A DNA stretch of 64,000 bases from Aureococcus anophagefferens (Eukaryota > Sar > Pelagophyceae > Pelagomonadales > Pelagomonadaceae). The stretch covers positions 1,250,054 to 1,314,053 of the forward strand of contig NW_008705569.1 in assembly GCF_000186865.1 (NCBI RefSeq), given 5' to 3'. Made by a program: the position numbers and the translations under genes. How positions within the stretch are numbered: the first letter of the stretch is position 1; the number at the start of each line of letters is the position of its first letter. This document shows, one piece after another, positions 26,144 to 36,448 of this stretch. The notes below the pieces were generated by a model. That model ran no database searches. It was given only the letters and a program-made list of their open reading frames with translations, and had not been told where the DNA came from.

Positions 26144-26902
26144 TCACTCCCACTTCGGTTTGAGAACCGGTCTGAGTTGGGAAAGGAGCCGGTCAAGGGC
26201 GCTGGCGGCGTCGGCGGGACTGGCGTCTGGGTGAAAGGGGAAGGAGAGAGAGAGGCGGACGAGCGCCTCGTCCGCGGCGCGGCGCGCGTTCCGCGCGTCC
26301 TCGTACGCACTGACGTGCGTTGGATGACACATCTTGAGGATGCTGTAGTAGCCCTCGCAGTTGTTGTAGTAGAACGCACGCTGCGCGTCGCTCAGATCGT
26401 CCCATTCCGTGAGCTCCATCACGAACGGCGGCGGTGTGACGGTAGATATTGGGTCGGTCGCTGCCGCGGGCGCTGCGGGAACTGGCGGCAAATAGGGAAG
26501 GAAAGCCTCGATCCGGTCGACGGCGGCGCGAACCCTTTTCGCGGGATGCAAGCCTTCTTCTAATTCTACTGCTGCTACTTCGGCCTCGTCTTCGTCTTCG
26601 TCTGAATCCGATTCTTGTTCCTCCTCCCCGAAAAGCTCACGTTTGACGCCCCGCCGCTCCTGCTCCTTCCGGCATATCGCCGACAGCTTCGCCGCGTGCG
26701 CGGCGGCGGCCGTCGCCGCCTTCTTCCGAAACTCCGCCAGTTTCCGCTGCTCCGCCTCCAGCTTCGCCTGCTCCGCGGCCGCCTCCGCCGCCCTCAGCCT
26801 GTCGAGCCACGGCTTCTCGTAGTTCCAAGCTGCGCCGCAGACGCGACATCTGGGTAAGGCACCAGAATTATCGCGCTTACAAACTCCGCACGTCCAAGGC
26901 AT
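26144..26902 (-). CDS. RanBP2-type zinc-finger coiled-coil protein, unknown role
   Basis: 252 residues from ATG 26902. The first 30 residues are a RanBP2/NZF-like finger (WTCGVCKRDNSGALPRCRVC, pattern C-x2-C-x10-C-x2-C). A coiled coil rich in Ala/Glu/Lys follows (AEQAKLEAEQRKLAEFRKK), then an acidic run and a helical C-terminus (LSDAQRAFYYNNCEGYYSIL). Such fingers bind ubiquitin or RNA. The start codon is only 13 bp from the divergent PhyH gene start. Confidence 0.6.
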   Translation of the reverse strand: MPWTCGVCKRDNSGALPRCRVCGAAWNYEKPWLDRLRAAEAAAEQAKLEAEQRKLAEFRKKAATAAAAHAAKLSAICRKEQERRGVKRELFGEEEQESDSDEDEDEAEVAAVELEEGLHPAKRVRAAVDRIEAFLPYLPPVPAAPAAATDPISTVTPPPFVMELTEWDDLSDAQRAFYYNNCEGYYSILKMCHPTHVSAYEDARNARRAADEALVRLSLSFPFHPDASPADAASALDRLLSQLRPVLKPKWE

Positions 26903-26915
26903 AATTCAGGCTACC

Positions 26916-28211
26916 ATGTTCGAATCATCAAACAACGGAGGCACCGTCGCTTCAAGAAAGCCCCTCCTAAACGATGGTCTAATAATGCTGCTTCCCCGCC
27001 AGGCCCTCGCCGTCTTCGTCGGCGGGCTGCTCTGCGGCCTCGTGCTGCGCTCCAACGACGACGACGGCGCGCCCCGGCGGCGGCGCCTCGTCGGCGGCGA
27101 ACGCTCCGACGAGCTCCAGACCATAAACACCCGGCTCGACGCCCTGACCCTGGGGCTCGAGGCGCTGCTCGAGGCCGGCGCGCGGCGGCCCCTCGTCGAC
27201 GGCGCCGGCGCCCTCGCCGGGCGCGCGTCGCTGGCCGCGCTCATGGACGCCTACGTCGGCGAGCACGACGGCGAGCGGAGCCTCGTCCTCGAGGACAGCG
27301 GCGCGATCGCGAGCCGCCCCACGGCCGCGAGCGACGACCAGCTCTTCCGCTTCCACGCGGCCCACGGCTACACGCTCGCCCGGGGGCTCGTGCCGCCGGA
27401 GAAGGTCGCGGCGATGAACGCGGCCGTCGAGGCCGCGCGCGCCGCGCGGCGGCCGCTCAAGCGGATCAACGAGAAGCGGGAGGCGAACGCGGACGACAAC
27501 GTGTACTACTCGCCCATCAAGGACCTCCACGCCTTCCAAGGGTCGCGGGAAGAGGCGGGTCTCGCGGCCGCGGCGCGCGACGTCCTGCTCGGCGACGAGG
27601 TCGCGACGTTGCTGGAAAAGATCACGGGCCACGCGTCCCAGCTCCTCTACCGCAGCGCCTACTTCGAATACTCGCGGACGACGGCGCACCAGGACTACTA
27701 CTACTTCGACAGCGTGCCGAGCGGCGAGCTGCGGGGCGTCTGGGTCGCGCTCGAGGACACGGCGCCCGGCGGCGACCGCTTCTTCCTCGTCCCGGGCCTC
27801 TTCAACGTCACCGACGCCTTCCCGACGCGCTCCCTCGAGCTCAACGCCGTCAACGCCTACCTCGACGCCAAGGTCGCGGGGCCCTGGGCGGGCGCGGTCT
27901 TCGCCCCGGACCTCAAGGCCGGCGACGCGCTCGTCTGGAACTCGTGGCTCGTCCACGGCTCCCTCGCGGGCGACGTACGCACGACGCGCAAATCCCTCAT
28001 CGGCCACTTCACGCCGGCGCACCTCGACATCCGCTCCTTCGTGGACCCGGCCATGACCATGGCGTCCCTGCCCAAGGGCGACGACCGCGGCCGCGCCTAC
28101 TACGACACGGAGGCCGCGGGCCGCGGGCCCCACTTCGACCAGCCCGTCGTCCACACGCGCCACCACCGCGGCGCGGCCGGCGGGGGGCGGCCGGAGGCCG
28201 CGGTGCGCTAA
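26916..28211 (+). CDS. PhyH-family Fe(II)/2-oxoglutarate dioxygenase, type II membrane protein
   Basis: 431 residues from ATG 26916; ATG 26985 is an alternative start. A hydrophobic anchor (ALAVFVGGLLCGLVL) sits near the N-terminus, followed by a short coiled-coil stem, the layout of Golgi or ER type II enzymes. The catalytic part reads HGYTLARGLVPPEKVAAMNA, SAYFEYSRTTAHQDYYYF (His-x-Asp iron ligands), then LVWNSWLVHGS (distal His) and an Arg ten residues later (RTTRKSLIGHF) for 2-oxoglutarate. This is the phytanoyl-CoA dioxygenase superfamily. The substrate is not predictable. Confidence 0.7.
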   Translation: MFESSNNGGTVASRKPLLNDGLIMLLPRQALAVFVGGLLCGLVLRSNDDDGAPRRRRLVGGERSDELQTINTRLDALTLGLEALLEAGARRPLVDGAGALAGRASLAALMDAYVGEHDGERSLVLEDSGAIASRPTAASDDQLFRFHAAHGYTLARGLVPPEKVAAMNAAVEAARAARRPLKRINEKREANADDNVYYSPIKDLHAFQGSREEAGLAAAARDVLLGDEVATLLEKITGHASQLLYRSAYFEYSRTTAHQDYYYFDSVPSGELRGVWVALEDTAPGGDRFFLVPGLFNVTDAFPTRSLELNAVNAYLDAKVAGPWAGAVFAPDLKAGDALVWNSWLVHGSLAGDVRTTRKSLIGHFTPAHLDIRSFVDPAMTMASLPKGDDRGRAYYDTEAAGRGPHFDQPVVHTRHHRGAAGGGRPEAAVR

Positions 28212-28388
28212 AGCGGCGCGTATGCGCAAAAGGACTTCAACTTTGAACAAAGGCCACCCGGCTCCGGACGCTTCGGCGCGCCCTCGCTTCGCTGCGGGCG
28301 CTCTCGCGGCGCCGTCGCCGGGGTTTTAGGGACACGGAGGCGGGTGCTTCAAAGGCTGCCCGTCGAGCTCGAGTGCCAGTGGTGCACG

Positions 28389-31300
28389 ATGGTGGTGCTC
28401 TCTCGGGCCGTGCTCGTCGCCCAGGCGGCATATTACGTGGCGGCCATCTGCCCGAACGCCTGCAGCCGCCACGGCTACTGCTCGAACCCGGACGCGTCGC
28501 TCAGCGACGCCGTGTGCATCTGCGAGCCGGGCTTCGCCGGCGAGGCCTGCGAGACGGCGCACTGCCCGCGCGGCGACGACCCCCTGACGAGCAACCAGAA
28601 CACGCGGGCCATCACCATCCAGACGCTGCCCGCGAACGACGCCATGGTCGACGGCCTCTTCCGCTTCGGCTTTCTGGGCAAGTCCGTGACGTTCCCCGCG
28701 TCCGGCTACGACAACGACGACGCGACGTGCGGCCGCATGCTCAGCGGCCTCCCCGGCGTCACGTTGGCGACCTGCGAGCGCGGCGCCGTGGGCAACCGCG
28801 GCGAGACGACCATCGTCGTGCGCTTCGAGGAGTTCGCGTCCTTCCCGCACGACGCGGAGGATCCGCACTACGGGAACCCGTCGCTCGCGGCCTTCAGCTG
28901 CGTCTCGACGCTGCCCGGCGACGCCTGGGACCTGCCCCAGTGCCTCATCGAGGACCGCATGGCGCTGGACGTGCGCGAGCACGTCGAGTGCAGCAACCAC
29001 GGCCGCTGCGACCGCGAGACGGGGCAGTGCATTTGTTCCGAGGGCTGGCACAACGCGAACTGCGACGACAACACGGACACGACGGCCATCGAGACCTTTT
29101 ACGCCGAGGGGCCCTTCTACGCGGGGTCGATCCTGAACCTGGACAGCGAGCGGGCGCCGAGCGGCGACTTCTCGTTCATGAGGGGCGTCGCGGCGAACTA
29201 CGTCGCCGTGAACCTCAAGGGCAACGGCGACGTCGACCTCGCGGGGTCCCTGGACCTCAAGGGGGGGCTGACGGCCGGCGGGCTCGTCGAGGCGACGCGG
29301 GGCGCCGTCTTCTCCGCGGGCGCGGGCGCCACGGCCGTGAGCGTCGAAGGTTCGGGGGAACTGCTCTACGTGGGGACGACGACGACCTACGCGATGATGG
29401 TCGGGTCCGCGAACGCGTCCGTGCTCGTCGGGCCCGACGGCCTCGTCTCCGCGGGCCGCGTCGCCGCGCTCGGCGGGCTGGACGTCTCCGACGGCGTCTC
29501 CGTCGCGGCGGGCGGCGTCGCGGTGCGAGCGGGCGACGTCGCCGTCGAGAACGGCGCGCTCGACGTCGCCGGCGGTGCGACGCTCGCGGGCCCGGACGGC
29601 GGGTCGGCCCTCGTCGCGTCGGGCGGCGCCGACGTCGTCGTCGTCAAGGGCTCCAAGGCGTCGCGCGCGCTCCTCCGCCTCGAGAGCGACGGCCAGGGCA
29701 GGAAAAGAGAGCGAAATTCCCAACTTCAAAGGCTCCTTTCTCGGCCGTTTTCCACTCGTTTCGGCTGATTTTTGGACGAGCGATCATCTCTTGGAACGGC
29801 CTCGAAGCGTGGATGATTTTTCCGGAACGCGCGCGCGCGGAACACTCACGTTGAAGCGAACTTGAATCACTCTTTTCCTGCCCAGGCGACGGCGAACCGG
29901 TGCTCACCGTCGGCAAGGACGGCGCGACCTTCGAGGCCGGCGGCGTGGCCATCGCCGCCGGCGGCCTGCGCGTCGCCGGCGGCGGCGTGCGCGTCGAGGC
30001 CGGCGGCCTCGACGTCGACGGCGGCCTGAGGTTGAAGTCCGGGGGTTTGGACGTCGCGGGCGGCTTCGACGTCTCCGACGGCGGGCTCAGCGCGGCGTCG
30101 AGCAGCGCCGGCGGCCCGGCGCTCAGGGCCGTCGCGACGGCGCCGGGCTTCCTGGGCACGGTGCTCGAACTGGCGGCGCCCAAGGCGGCCAAGGGCGCCG
30201 CGTTCTCGGCCGCGGCCGCGCGGCTGTTGGAGGGCACCGTCGCGGGCGCGGAGGTCTTCGCCGTCGACGGCGGCGGCGGCGTCGTCGCCGCCGGGGGCCT
30301 GCGCACGCCGGGCCCCGTCGACGTCGGCGGCGCGCTCCGCCTGCGGGGGGACCTGCACCTCGCGCGGTCCGCCGCGAAACCGGCCGCCGGCGCCGTCGCC
30401 GTCGCCGCGGACGCGGCGCTCGTCGACATCGCCGACGACGGCGCCAAAAGTCCCGCGAACGTGTTGACGGTCGCCGACGCGCGCAGCGGCGACGCGCGCG
30501 ACGCGCCCGACGCCGCGGGGCGCCTGTTGTTCGTGCGCAACGGCGACGCGGACGTCGCCACGTTAGGCGGCCACAGCGTGCCCCCGGGCGCGACGCGCGC
30601 CTTCCTGCGGTCGCGGAGCGGGGGCTGGGACGCGCTGTCGACGGCCGTCGAGGCCGGGGACCTGAAGACCATCGAGGGCGTCGAGCGGTTCCGCGCCGCC
30701 GCGGATTTGGACGTCGGCGACTTCGCGGTGCGCGCCAGGGACCTCGCCGTGCGCGCGGGCGAGGGCGAGGCGGGGCGCGTCGTCTTCCTCGACGACAAGG
30801 GCGCGCTGCGGCGCGACGGCGACCTCGTCTTCGAGGCGCCCGCGGGCGGCAAGCGGGGCAAGCTGAGCGTCGGCCGCCTCGAGGTCGCGGGCGCCGTCGA
30901 CGGCCCCCTGGACCTCGGCGGCCACGCGATCCGCGACGCGCGCCTCGAGGGCGGCGCCGCCGTCGGGCTGAGCGTCGTCGCGGCGCGCGCCTTCACGCTC
31001 GACGCGGCGCCCGGCGCGGCGACGCGGCCGCCGGAGGGCTTCGAGCGCTTTGCGTTCTTCGGACCCGGCGGCGGCCTCGGCGCGCGGCCGGACGTCTACG
31101 TCTACAACGGCACCTTGTACGCGCCGGCGCTCGGCGGCGCGGGCGGCGCGGCCCTCGAGGTGCGGGGCGACGTCGCCTTCGGGGGCCACGAGCTCCGGGG
31201 CGCGGCGATCGTCGGCGGGTCGCTCGAGGGCATCGCGCGCGTCTCCGTCGAGGACGTCCAGGTGCTGCCGAAGAACGGCTCGGCCCTCGCGCCGGCGGGG

Positions 31301-32083
31301 ACGCTGGCGCTCCTCGACGCCAACGGCACGCTCGCGCCCGCGGAGGCCGGGGGGTTGGTCGCGCGGTGCGGCGACTTCGCCGCGGAGACCGCGGCCGTCG
31401 GCGCCCTGGCGGCGGACCTCGACGCCTCGGGCCACGTCATCCGCGGCGCCATGCTCGAGGGCGGCGGCGCCGCGGGCCTGGAGTTCGTCGCCGCCGACGT
31501 CGCGCTGATTTCGACGCTGGACCCGGCGGACGCGTCGCGGCGGCCGCTCGTCCTCGCGGGCGCGGGCGGCAGCCTCGAGGGCGAGCCGTCGCTCCACCTC
31601 GACGCGGAGCACTCCCTCGACGTGCCCCGCAAGCTCGTCGTGCGCGGCGACGTCGACGCCAAGGGCGACGGCTTCTTCGGCGGGTCCGTCGTCGTCTCGG
31701 GGACGGTCATGGGCTCGGGCGCGTACATCGACTCGTCGGACGCGCGCTTCAAGACGAACCTCACGGCCATCGACCCGGAATTGGCCCTCGCGGGGCTCGC
31801 CCAGGTCCCGGCCTACACCTACGCCTACAAGAACGGCGACTTCCCGTCGCGCAACTTCCCCAAAGGTCGAGACGTCGGCTTCCTCGCGCAGGATTTGGAG
31901 CCCATCTTCCCCGAGCTCGTCGCCGAGGACGCCGAGGGCTACAAGGCCGTCGCCTACGGCCGCGCCGCGCCGCTCCTCGCCGCGGCCGTGGGCGCGCTCA
32001 AGGAGCGCAACGACGGCCTCGAGGCGCGCGTCGCGGCGCTCGAGGCCCAGGTCCGCGCCCTCGTCGCCGCCCTCGAAGCGTAG
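28389..32083 (+). CDS. Secreted EGF and peptidase-S74 (self-cleaving tail-spike-like) protein
   Basis: Exons 28389-29685 and 29886-32083 give 1164 residues. A signal peptide leads two EGF-like modules (CPNACSRHGYCSNP ... CICEPGFAGEAC near 20-55; CSNHGRCDRETGQCICSEGW near 200-220). About 750 residues of Gly/Ala/Val/Asp-rich repeats follow (GGLDV, AGGLRVAGG), typical of trimeric beta-structured fibres. The C-terminus is an intramolecular chaperone/peptidase S74 domain: SSDARFKTNLTAIDPELALA with the Ser-Asp-x-Arg-x-Lys signature, then RDVGFLAQDLEPIFPELV and a final coiled coil. In phage tail spikes and MYRF this domain trimerises and cleaves itself using Ser and Lys. A secreted, self-processed fibre is the likely product. 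The intron is a family A introner. Confidence 0.78.
29694..29885 (+). mobile_element. Introner family A, copy 3 (intron 29686-29885)
   Basis: A 192-bp element with ends CAGGGCAGGAAAAG and CTTTTCCTGCCCAG, flanked by GCGACGGC at 29686-29693 and 29886-29893. GC donor. Excision joins LES-DGEPVLTV in frame. Confidence 0.93.
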
Positions 32084-32131
32084 AGAGCCGCGTAAAAAGT
32101 TACGCCCCCGAAGCATCGCCGAATCGGGCTC

Positions 32132-34459
32132 CTAGGCGCGCTTGTTGCGGTGGAGCTGGCGCAGGTGCGTCCGGTTCTGCGTCATGTTCGCGCGCCGCGT
32201 CTTCTGGGCCTGGAAGAAGGCGAGGGCGTCGGGGTCCTGGGACACGATGCGCTCCATCTCCATCTTGTCGAACTGCTCCTGGTCGTCGAGCTTGTCGTCG
32301 TCGCCGTCGCCGCCGTCGTCGTCGAAGCCCGTCTCGCGCTGCACGTCCGCGAACCACTTGTGGAAGTCGTCGAGCAGCTGGGCCTTCGTCGCCTCGACGG
32401 CGAGCTTGGCGGTCTCGTGGTCCGCCTTGGCCTTGATCCAGTCGCCGTGGGCGTCGCGGTACGCGCGCTTCGCGTCGCGCTCCGCCTTCATGAGGAAGAA
32501 CTCCTCCTCGTCGACGACGTCGTCGTCGTCCTCGCCCTGGCCCGCGGCGCGGGCCCGCGCGCGGCGCGCGGCGCGCTTGTCGCGGAGCTGGAGCGCCGCG
32601 GCGTCGATGGCCAGCTTCGCGTCGTTCGTCTCCACCGCGGCCCGTTTCGCCGCGCCGCGCGCGGCGCCGCGCGACTGCTTCGCGGCGGCGAGCTGCGCGT
32701 TGCACGCGGCGCCCGCGCCGCGCTTGTAGTGCTCGAAGGCGCGGCCCTTGTCCGACGCGTCGACGCCGAAGGACTCGGGGCTCAGGCCGCCGCCGAGAGC
32801 GTCGAACGCGCCGCCGCGCGAGTAGTCGGCGACGGACGCGGAGTCGGGGCTCCGATGGTCCGCGGCCTCCGCGGCGGGCGCCTTGGGCGCCATGTCCGTC
32901 GTCGGCGGCCGCGCGCCGTCCGCCGCGCGGCCGATGGAGATGCCCCGGCCCGCCTCGGCGTCGCCGACGAAGCCCGCCTCCTCCATGGCCGCCTGCGTCG
33001 CGCCGAGGTCGCCCGCGTCGCCGCCGGCCGTCGGCGGCGCCGCGCCCGTGCCGCCGAAGAGGTTGCCGTGGGACATGGACGCCGACGCCGCCGTCGCCGC
33101 GCGCTGGGCCCGGTCCTCGGCGTCCCGCAACAACTGCTTGAACTGGGCGCACATCTCCTTCATCTGGCGCACGCTTTCGAATTCCAGGATCGCGTCGTCC
33201 TTGCCGTCCTCGGCCGTCGCGTAGCGCCGCACGGCCGCGGCGATGATGCGCTGCTCCTCGGGCGTGTAGGGGTCGTACTTGACGCCCGAGCGGTCGGCCA
33301 ACGCGTCGTGCATGAGGAGCTCCTGGCGCAATTCGCGGATCGTGAGCTCCTGCCTTTTGGCCAATTTCGCGGGGTCCGCCTGCTCGACGGCGTGCGCGGA
33401 GTTCTGCACGCGCATCATGCGGCTCGCGAGACGTAGCGTCGACACCGTCTCCTCCAAGTGGGCCGCCTCGCCCCACATGCAGGCGAACAGGAGCGTCGCG
33501 CAGTTGCCTCCCAACGCGTCCTTCAGCACGGACGTCAGCTTCGTCTGCCGGTACGCGACGTGGCCCCCGCCCCGGCGCCCGAGGGCGACGACGCACTGCT
33601 CCAGGTACGTCAGGGACTGGTTGATGTACATGGACTCCTTCTTCAACGTCGCGTCGATGGGCACGGACGCGCCGTCGCTCGACTCCATCGTCTTCTTGAG
33701 CCGCTCGGACCCGGCGAGGTCCACGAGATTCAGCTTCGACGTGACGACGCGCTCGGACACGCCGGACCGCGACTGCTGCTGGATGACGATCGTGAAGATG
33801 GAGTGGGAGCGGTTCGACGTGCGGTTGAGCTTGTGCTGCGCCGTCGTCCGCGCGAGCTGGCCCGAGTAGAGCAAATTCAGCGCCTCGGCCTCGGACGACA
33901 CCTCGACCTCCGTCAGGCCCCGGACAAAAACACCCCGCCCGCCCCGCTCCTCGGCGATGGTGTACTCCGCCCGCGCGTCCTCGTCGCTCAGCGCCTTCAA
34001 GAGGTCGAAGATGCGCTCGTTGTAGATCTCCATGTACGTGCACGAGATGCGATACGCCGTCTCGATGCGCGCGCCGACCTCCGCGAAGACGTGGGCGATG
34101 CAGCGCGGCGCGATGCCCCGGTGCATGTAGTTGTTCATGTCCCCGAGCATGGTGAAGGTCTTGCCGCTGCCCGTCTGGCCGTAGGTCATGATCGTGCCGT
34201 TGATGCCGTCGACGACGTCCTGCACGACGTCGCGCGCCAAAGTCTCGTAGACCGTGTCCTGGGACGCGTTGTGGAGCACGTGGTGGAACTGGAACTTGAA
34301 GTTCGTCTGGGCGTTGTTCAGCGTCGACGCCGCCTCCTCCGCCGTCTGCTTCTTGTTGATGACGATGGAGTTCTTGTCGCCGTCGATGACGATCTGCTCC
34401 GCGGCGAAGGTCGCCGTCGGCCGCGTCCGCACGCAGACCTTGATGGTCTTGTTCGGCAT
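32132..34459 (-). CDS. Kinesin-9-like (KIF9/KLP1) motor protein
   Basis: 775 residues from ATG 34459. The motor domain is N-terminal (about 1-345): KVCVRTRPTA, P-loop GQTGSGKT, switch I NRTSNRSHSIFTI, switch II LVDLAGSERLKK, and YRQTKLTSVLKDALGGN. The neck region RQELTIRELRQELLMHDALA followed by GVKYDPYTPEEQ matches the kinesin-9 neck (ELxMHDxLxNR...Y-P-SPEQ). The tail is Ala-rich with coiled coils and acidic stretches and ends NLRQLHRNKRA-like (TRTHLRQLHRNK). Kinesin-9 motors work on the ciliary axoneme central pair or near it. Single exon. It diverges from the phytochelatin synthase gene, 172 bp between starts. Confidence 0.8.
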   Translation of the reverse strand: MPNKTIKVCVRTRPTATFAAEQIVIDGDKNSIVINKKQTAEEAASTLNNAQTNFKFQFHHVLHNASQDTVYETLARDVVQDVVDGINGTIMTYGQTGSGKTFTMLGDMNNYMHRGIAPRCIAHVFAEVGARIETAYRISCTYMEIYNERIFDLLKALSDEDARAEYTIAEERGGRGVFVRGLTEVEVSSEAEALNLLYSGQLARTTAQHKLNRTSNRSHSIFTIVIQQQSRSGVSERVVTSKLNLVDLAGSERLKKTMESSDGASVPIDATLKKESMYINQSLTYLEQCVVALGRRGGGHVAYRQTKLTSVLKDALGGNCATLLFACMWGEAAHLEETVSTLRLASRMMRVQNSAHAVEQADPAKLAKRQELTIRELRQELLMHDALADRSGVKYDPYTPEEQRIIAAAVRRYATAEDGKDDAILEFESVRQMKEMCAQFKQLLRDAEDRAQRAATAASASMSHGNLFGGTGAAPPTAGGDAGDLGATQAAMEEAGFVGDAEAGRGISIGRAADGARPPTTDMAPKAPAAEAADHRSPDSASVADYSRGGAFDALGGGLSPESFGVDASDKGRAFEHYKRGAGAACNAQLAAAKQSRGAARGAAKRAAVETNDAKLAIDAAALQLRDKRAARRARARAAGQGEDDDDVVDEEEFFLMKAERDAKRAYRDAHGDWIKAKADHETAKLAVEATKAQLLDDFHKWFADVQRETGFDDDGGDGDDDKLDDQEQFDKMEMERIVSQDPDALAFFQAQKTRRANMTQNRTHLRQLHRNKRA

Positions 34460-34631
34460 GGCACCGGCGGACCGCGGCGCACGCGGGGCGGCGCACAGGC
34501 GACCCGGGTGCGACCGTGCGGCGGTGGGGGGCCGGCCCACGAGCAAGCAGCGCTGATCGTAATAACAGCTCGCCTGGATATCTTCACCGTGAGGCGGTAC
34601 TTTGCGAGATTGAACATTAGTGGCAAAGCTT

Positions 34632-35463
34632 ATGCGAGGCCTGCTTGCCTGCGTCCCCTGCGCCGCGTCCCTCGTCATGGCCGCCAACGTCGCGCGCACC
34701 GCCGGCGCGCCGCCCATCGCCCTCGCGTCCGACGAGGGCCAGAAGCTCCTCGCCGAGTGCGGCTCCACCCTCGCCTACGACGCGGTCTGGCCCCACTGGA
34801 AAAAGCAGGTGGGCAAGACGTGCTGCGCGCCCTGCACGCTGGCCATGGTCTGCAACGCCCTCGGCGTCGACAAGCGCTGGGGGCGCGACATCGAGCGCTG
34901 GGAGACCGTCGAGCCGTCGGGTCCCCACCGGCCCGACGGGCCCTGGGACGAGGACGACGTTCTAGCCCGGTCGACGGACCCGGCGGCCGCGCGCGAGAGC
35001 GGCTGCACGCTCCAGGAGTGCGCGGACCTCGCGGGCCGGACGCGGCTCCACTGCCTCGGCGCGAGCCCCGTGAACGCGGAAACGGCCGCGTGCGTGCTCG
35101 AGGAGTCGCTCTACGCGTCGTTGTCCGGCGCGGACGAGGTCGTCGTCGCCAACTACGACATGACCGTCGCGGGCCAGGCGCCCTTCGGCGGCCACTTCAG
35201 CCCCGTCGTCGCGCACCACGCGGCGAGCGACCGCGTCCTGCGGCCGTGACGAATTTCGAGAGTTTTTGACCGGGAAAACGATGAAAAATCGTTACCGACG
35301 TGCTTGGTAGGCGAGCGACCGCTACCTCGTCCTGGACTGCTGGCCGGAGACGGAGCCGTCGTGGTTGCACGGACCGGACTTCGCGAAGGCCATCGCGGCC
35401 GTCGACGCGGTCTCCGGCCGGAGCCGCGGCATCCTGACGCTGTCGAAGTTCCCCGACCACTAA
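34632..35463 (+). CDS. PCS: Phytochelatin synthase (glutathione gamma-glutamylcysteinyltransferase)
   Basis: Exons 34632-35222 and 35311-35463 give 247 residues, close to the catalytic half of plant enzymes; the C-terminal Cys-rich half is absent. A hydrophobic leader MRGLLACVPCAASLVMAA suggests secretory or organelle import. The catalytic Cys lies in GKTCCAPCTLAMVCNAL (about residue 64), His in FGGHFSPVV (about 187) and Asp in RYLVLDCWPE (about 205). The enzyme joins gamma-Glu-Cys units from glutathione to make metal-binding phytochelatins. The family C introner lies between catalytic His and Asp, and its removal restores AASDRYLVLD. The 3' end stops 6 bp from the convergent C2-like gene. 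Confidence 0.85.
35231..35310 (+). mobile_element. Introner family C, copy 2 (intron 35223-35310)
   Basis: An 80-bp element flanked by GCGAGCGA at 35223-35230 and 35311-35318 (identity runs 4 bases further). It starts CCGCGTCCTGCGGCCGTGAC and ends GTGCTTGGTAG, aligned along its length with copy 1 at 1431-1512. GC donor. Confidence 0.85.
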
Positions 35464-35469
35464 AAACTT

Positions 35470-36225
35470 CTAACGGACACCCGGGAGCACGGTCGTCGTC
35501 ACCGTGAGCACGGCGCCCGAGTCGAGGTGGTGGTCACGCGGTGCACCGTCTGCCCAGTCCGAGGCCTCGCCCGCCTTGCTCGCGAGGGGCAGCGTCGCCA
35601 CGGTGCCCAACGCCACGGGCGGCTCGTCGAGGCCGAGGAACGCGGCGTGGCAGCAGTCGTCGCAGCCGCCGGCCGTCGACGTGGCCCGGTAGAGCGCGAA
35701 GCGGAGGCTCGCGGTCTCGACTCGCGGCACGACGAAGCGCACGGTGCCGTCCGCCTCGCCCCAGGCGCCCGTCTTCGCCTCGACGTTCGCCTCGACGGCC
35801 AGCGTCCGGTCCTCGGAGGCGACGTTTTCGCCGTCCGCGAGGCCCACGACGACGTGGAGCTGCACCGTCTCGAGCTCGAGGACCGTCGGGCGGCCGAGGT
35901 CCGCGCCGGAGACGCAGCAGACGTGGACGACGACGTGCGCCGAGAACTGCCACGGCGGCGGCGATCGCGGCCGCGAGGTTTCGGCGAGCTTCACGGCGAG
36001 CGCGTCCTCGGCCTCCTGCGCGCGCACCTCCGCGGCGGCGGCGTCCTCGACGGCCTGGGCCTCCAAGGCCGCGCGCTCGCTGGCCTCGTCGGCCTCGGCG
36101 TCGGCCATCGCGTCGCGCTTCACCTCGTCGGCGTCGTCGCTCTTCACCTCGTCGGGGATCTTGGCCTCCATGGCCGCCATCGGTTCGGCTACCTCGTCGG
36201 GGATCTTGGCCTCATTGGCGGCCAT
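35470..36225 (-). CDS. Unknown protein with C2-like beta-sandwich domain
   Basis: 251 residues from ATG 36225. The N-terminus contains two copies of a short unit (EAKIPDEV), then an Ala/Glu-rich coiled coil. From about residue 95 the sequence is beta-rich: HVVVHVCCVSGADLGRPTV, QLHVVVGLADGE, VRFVVPRVETASLRFALYRA, VLTVTTTVL. The spacing resembles a C2 domain, but Ca2+-binding Asp residues are not obvious. A paired Cys motif (GCDDCCHAAF) sits in a loop. No known function. Confidence 0.5.
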   Translation of the reverse strand: MAANEAKIPDEVAEPMAAMEAKIPDEVKSDDADEVKRDAMADAEADEASERAALEAQAVEDAAAAEVRAQEAEDALAVKLAETSRPRSPPPWQFSAHVVVHVCCVSGADLGRPTVLELETVQLHVVVGLADGENVASEDRTLAVEANVEAKTGAWGEADGTVRFVVPRVETASLRFALYRATSTAGGCDDCCHAAFLGLDEPPVALGTVATLPLASKAGEASDWADGAPRDHHLDSGAVLTVTTTVLPGVR

Positions 36226-36448
36226 GGCCCGCTCGATGTCATGGAGATGCTCGATGGGCTGCCTCGTCGAGGGGTGGTTTGCGTCACACAGTCAACGTTG
36301 GCGCGGAAGAACTCCGCCGCCACCACTGCGGCGCGACGGCAAATTCAGGAGCCGCGCGTGTCTCAACGACCTTAAAAGCCAAGCCCGCCGCACGCCGCCC
36401 CACCACAGCCCGACACACGACGACCGCGTCTCGAACAAACGACAAAGG

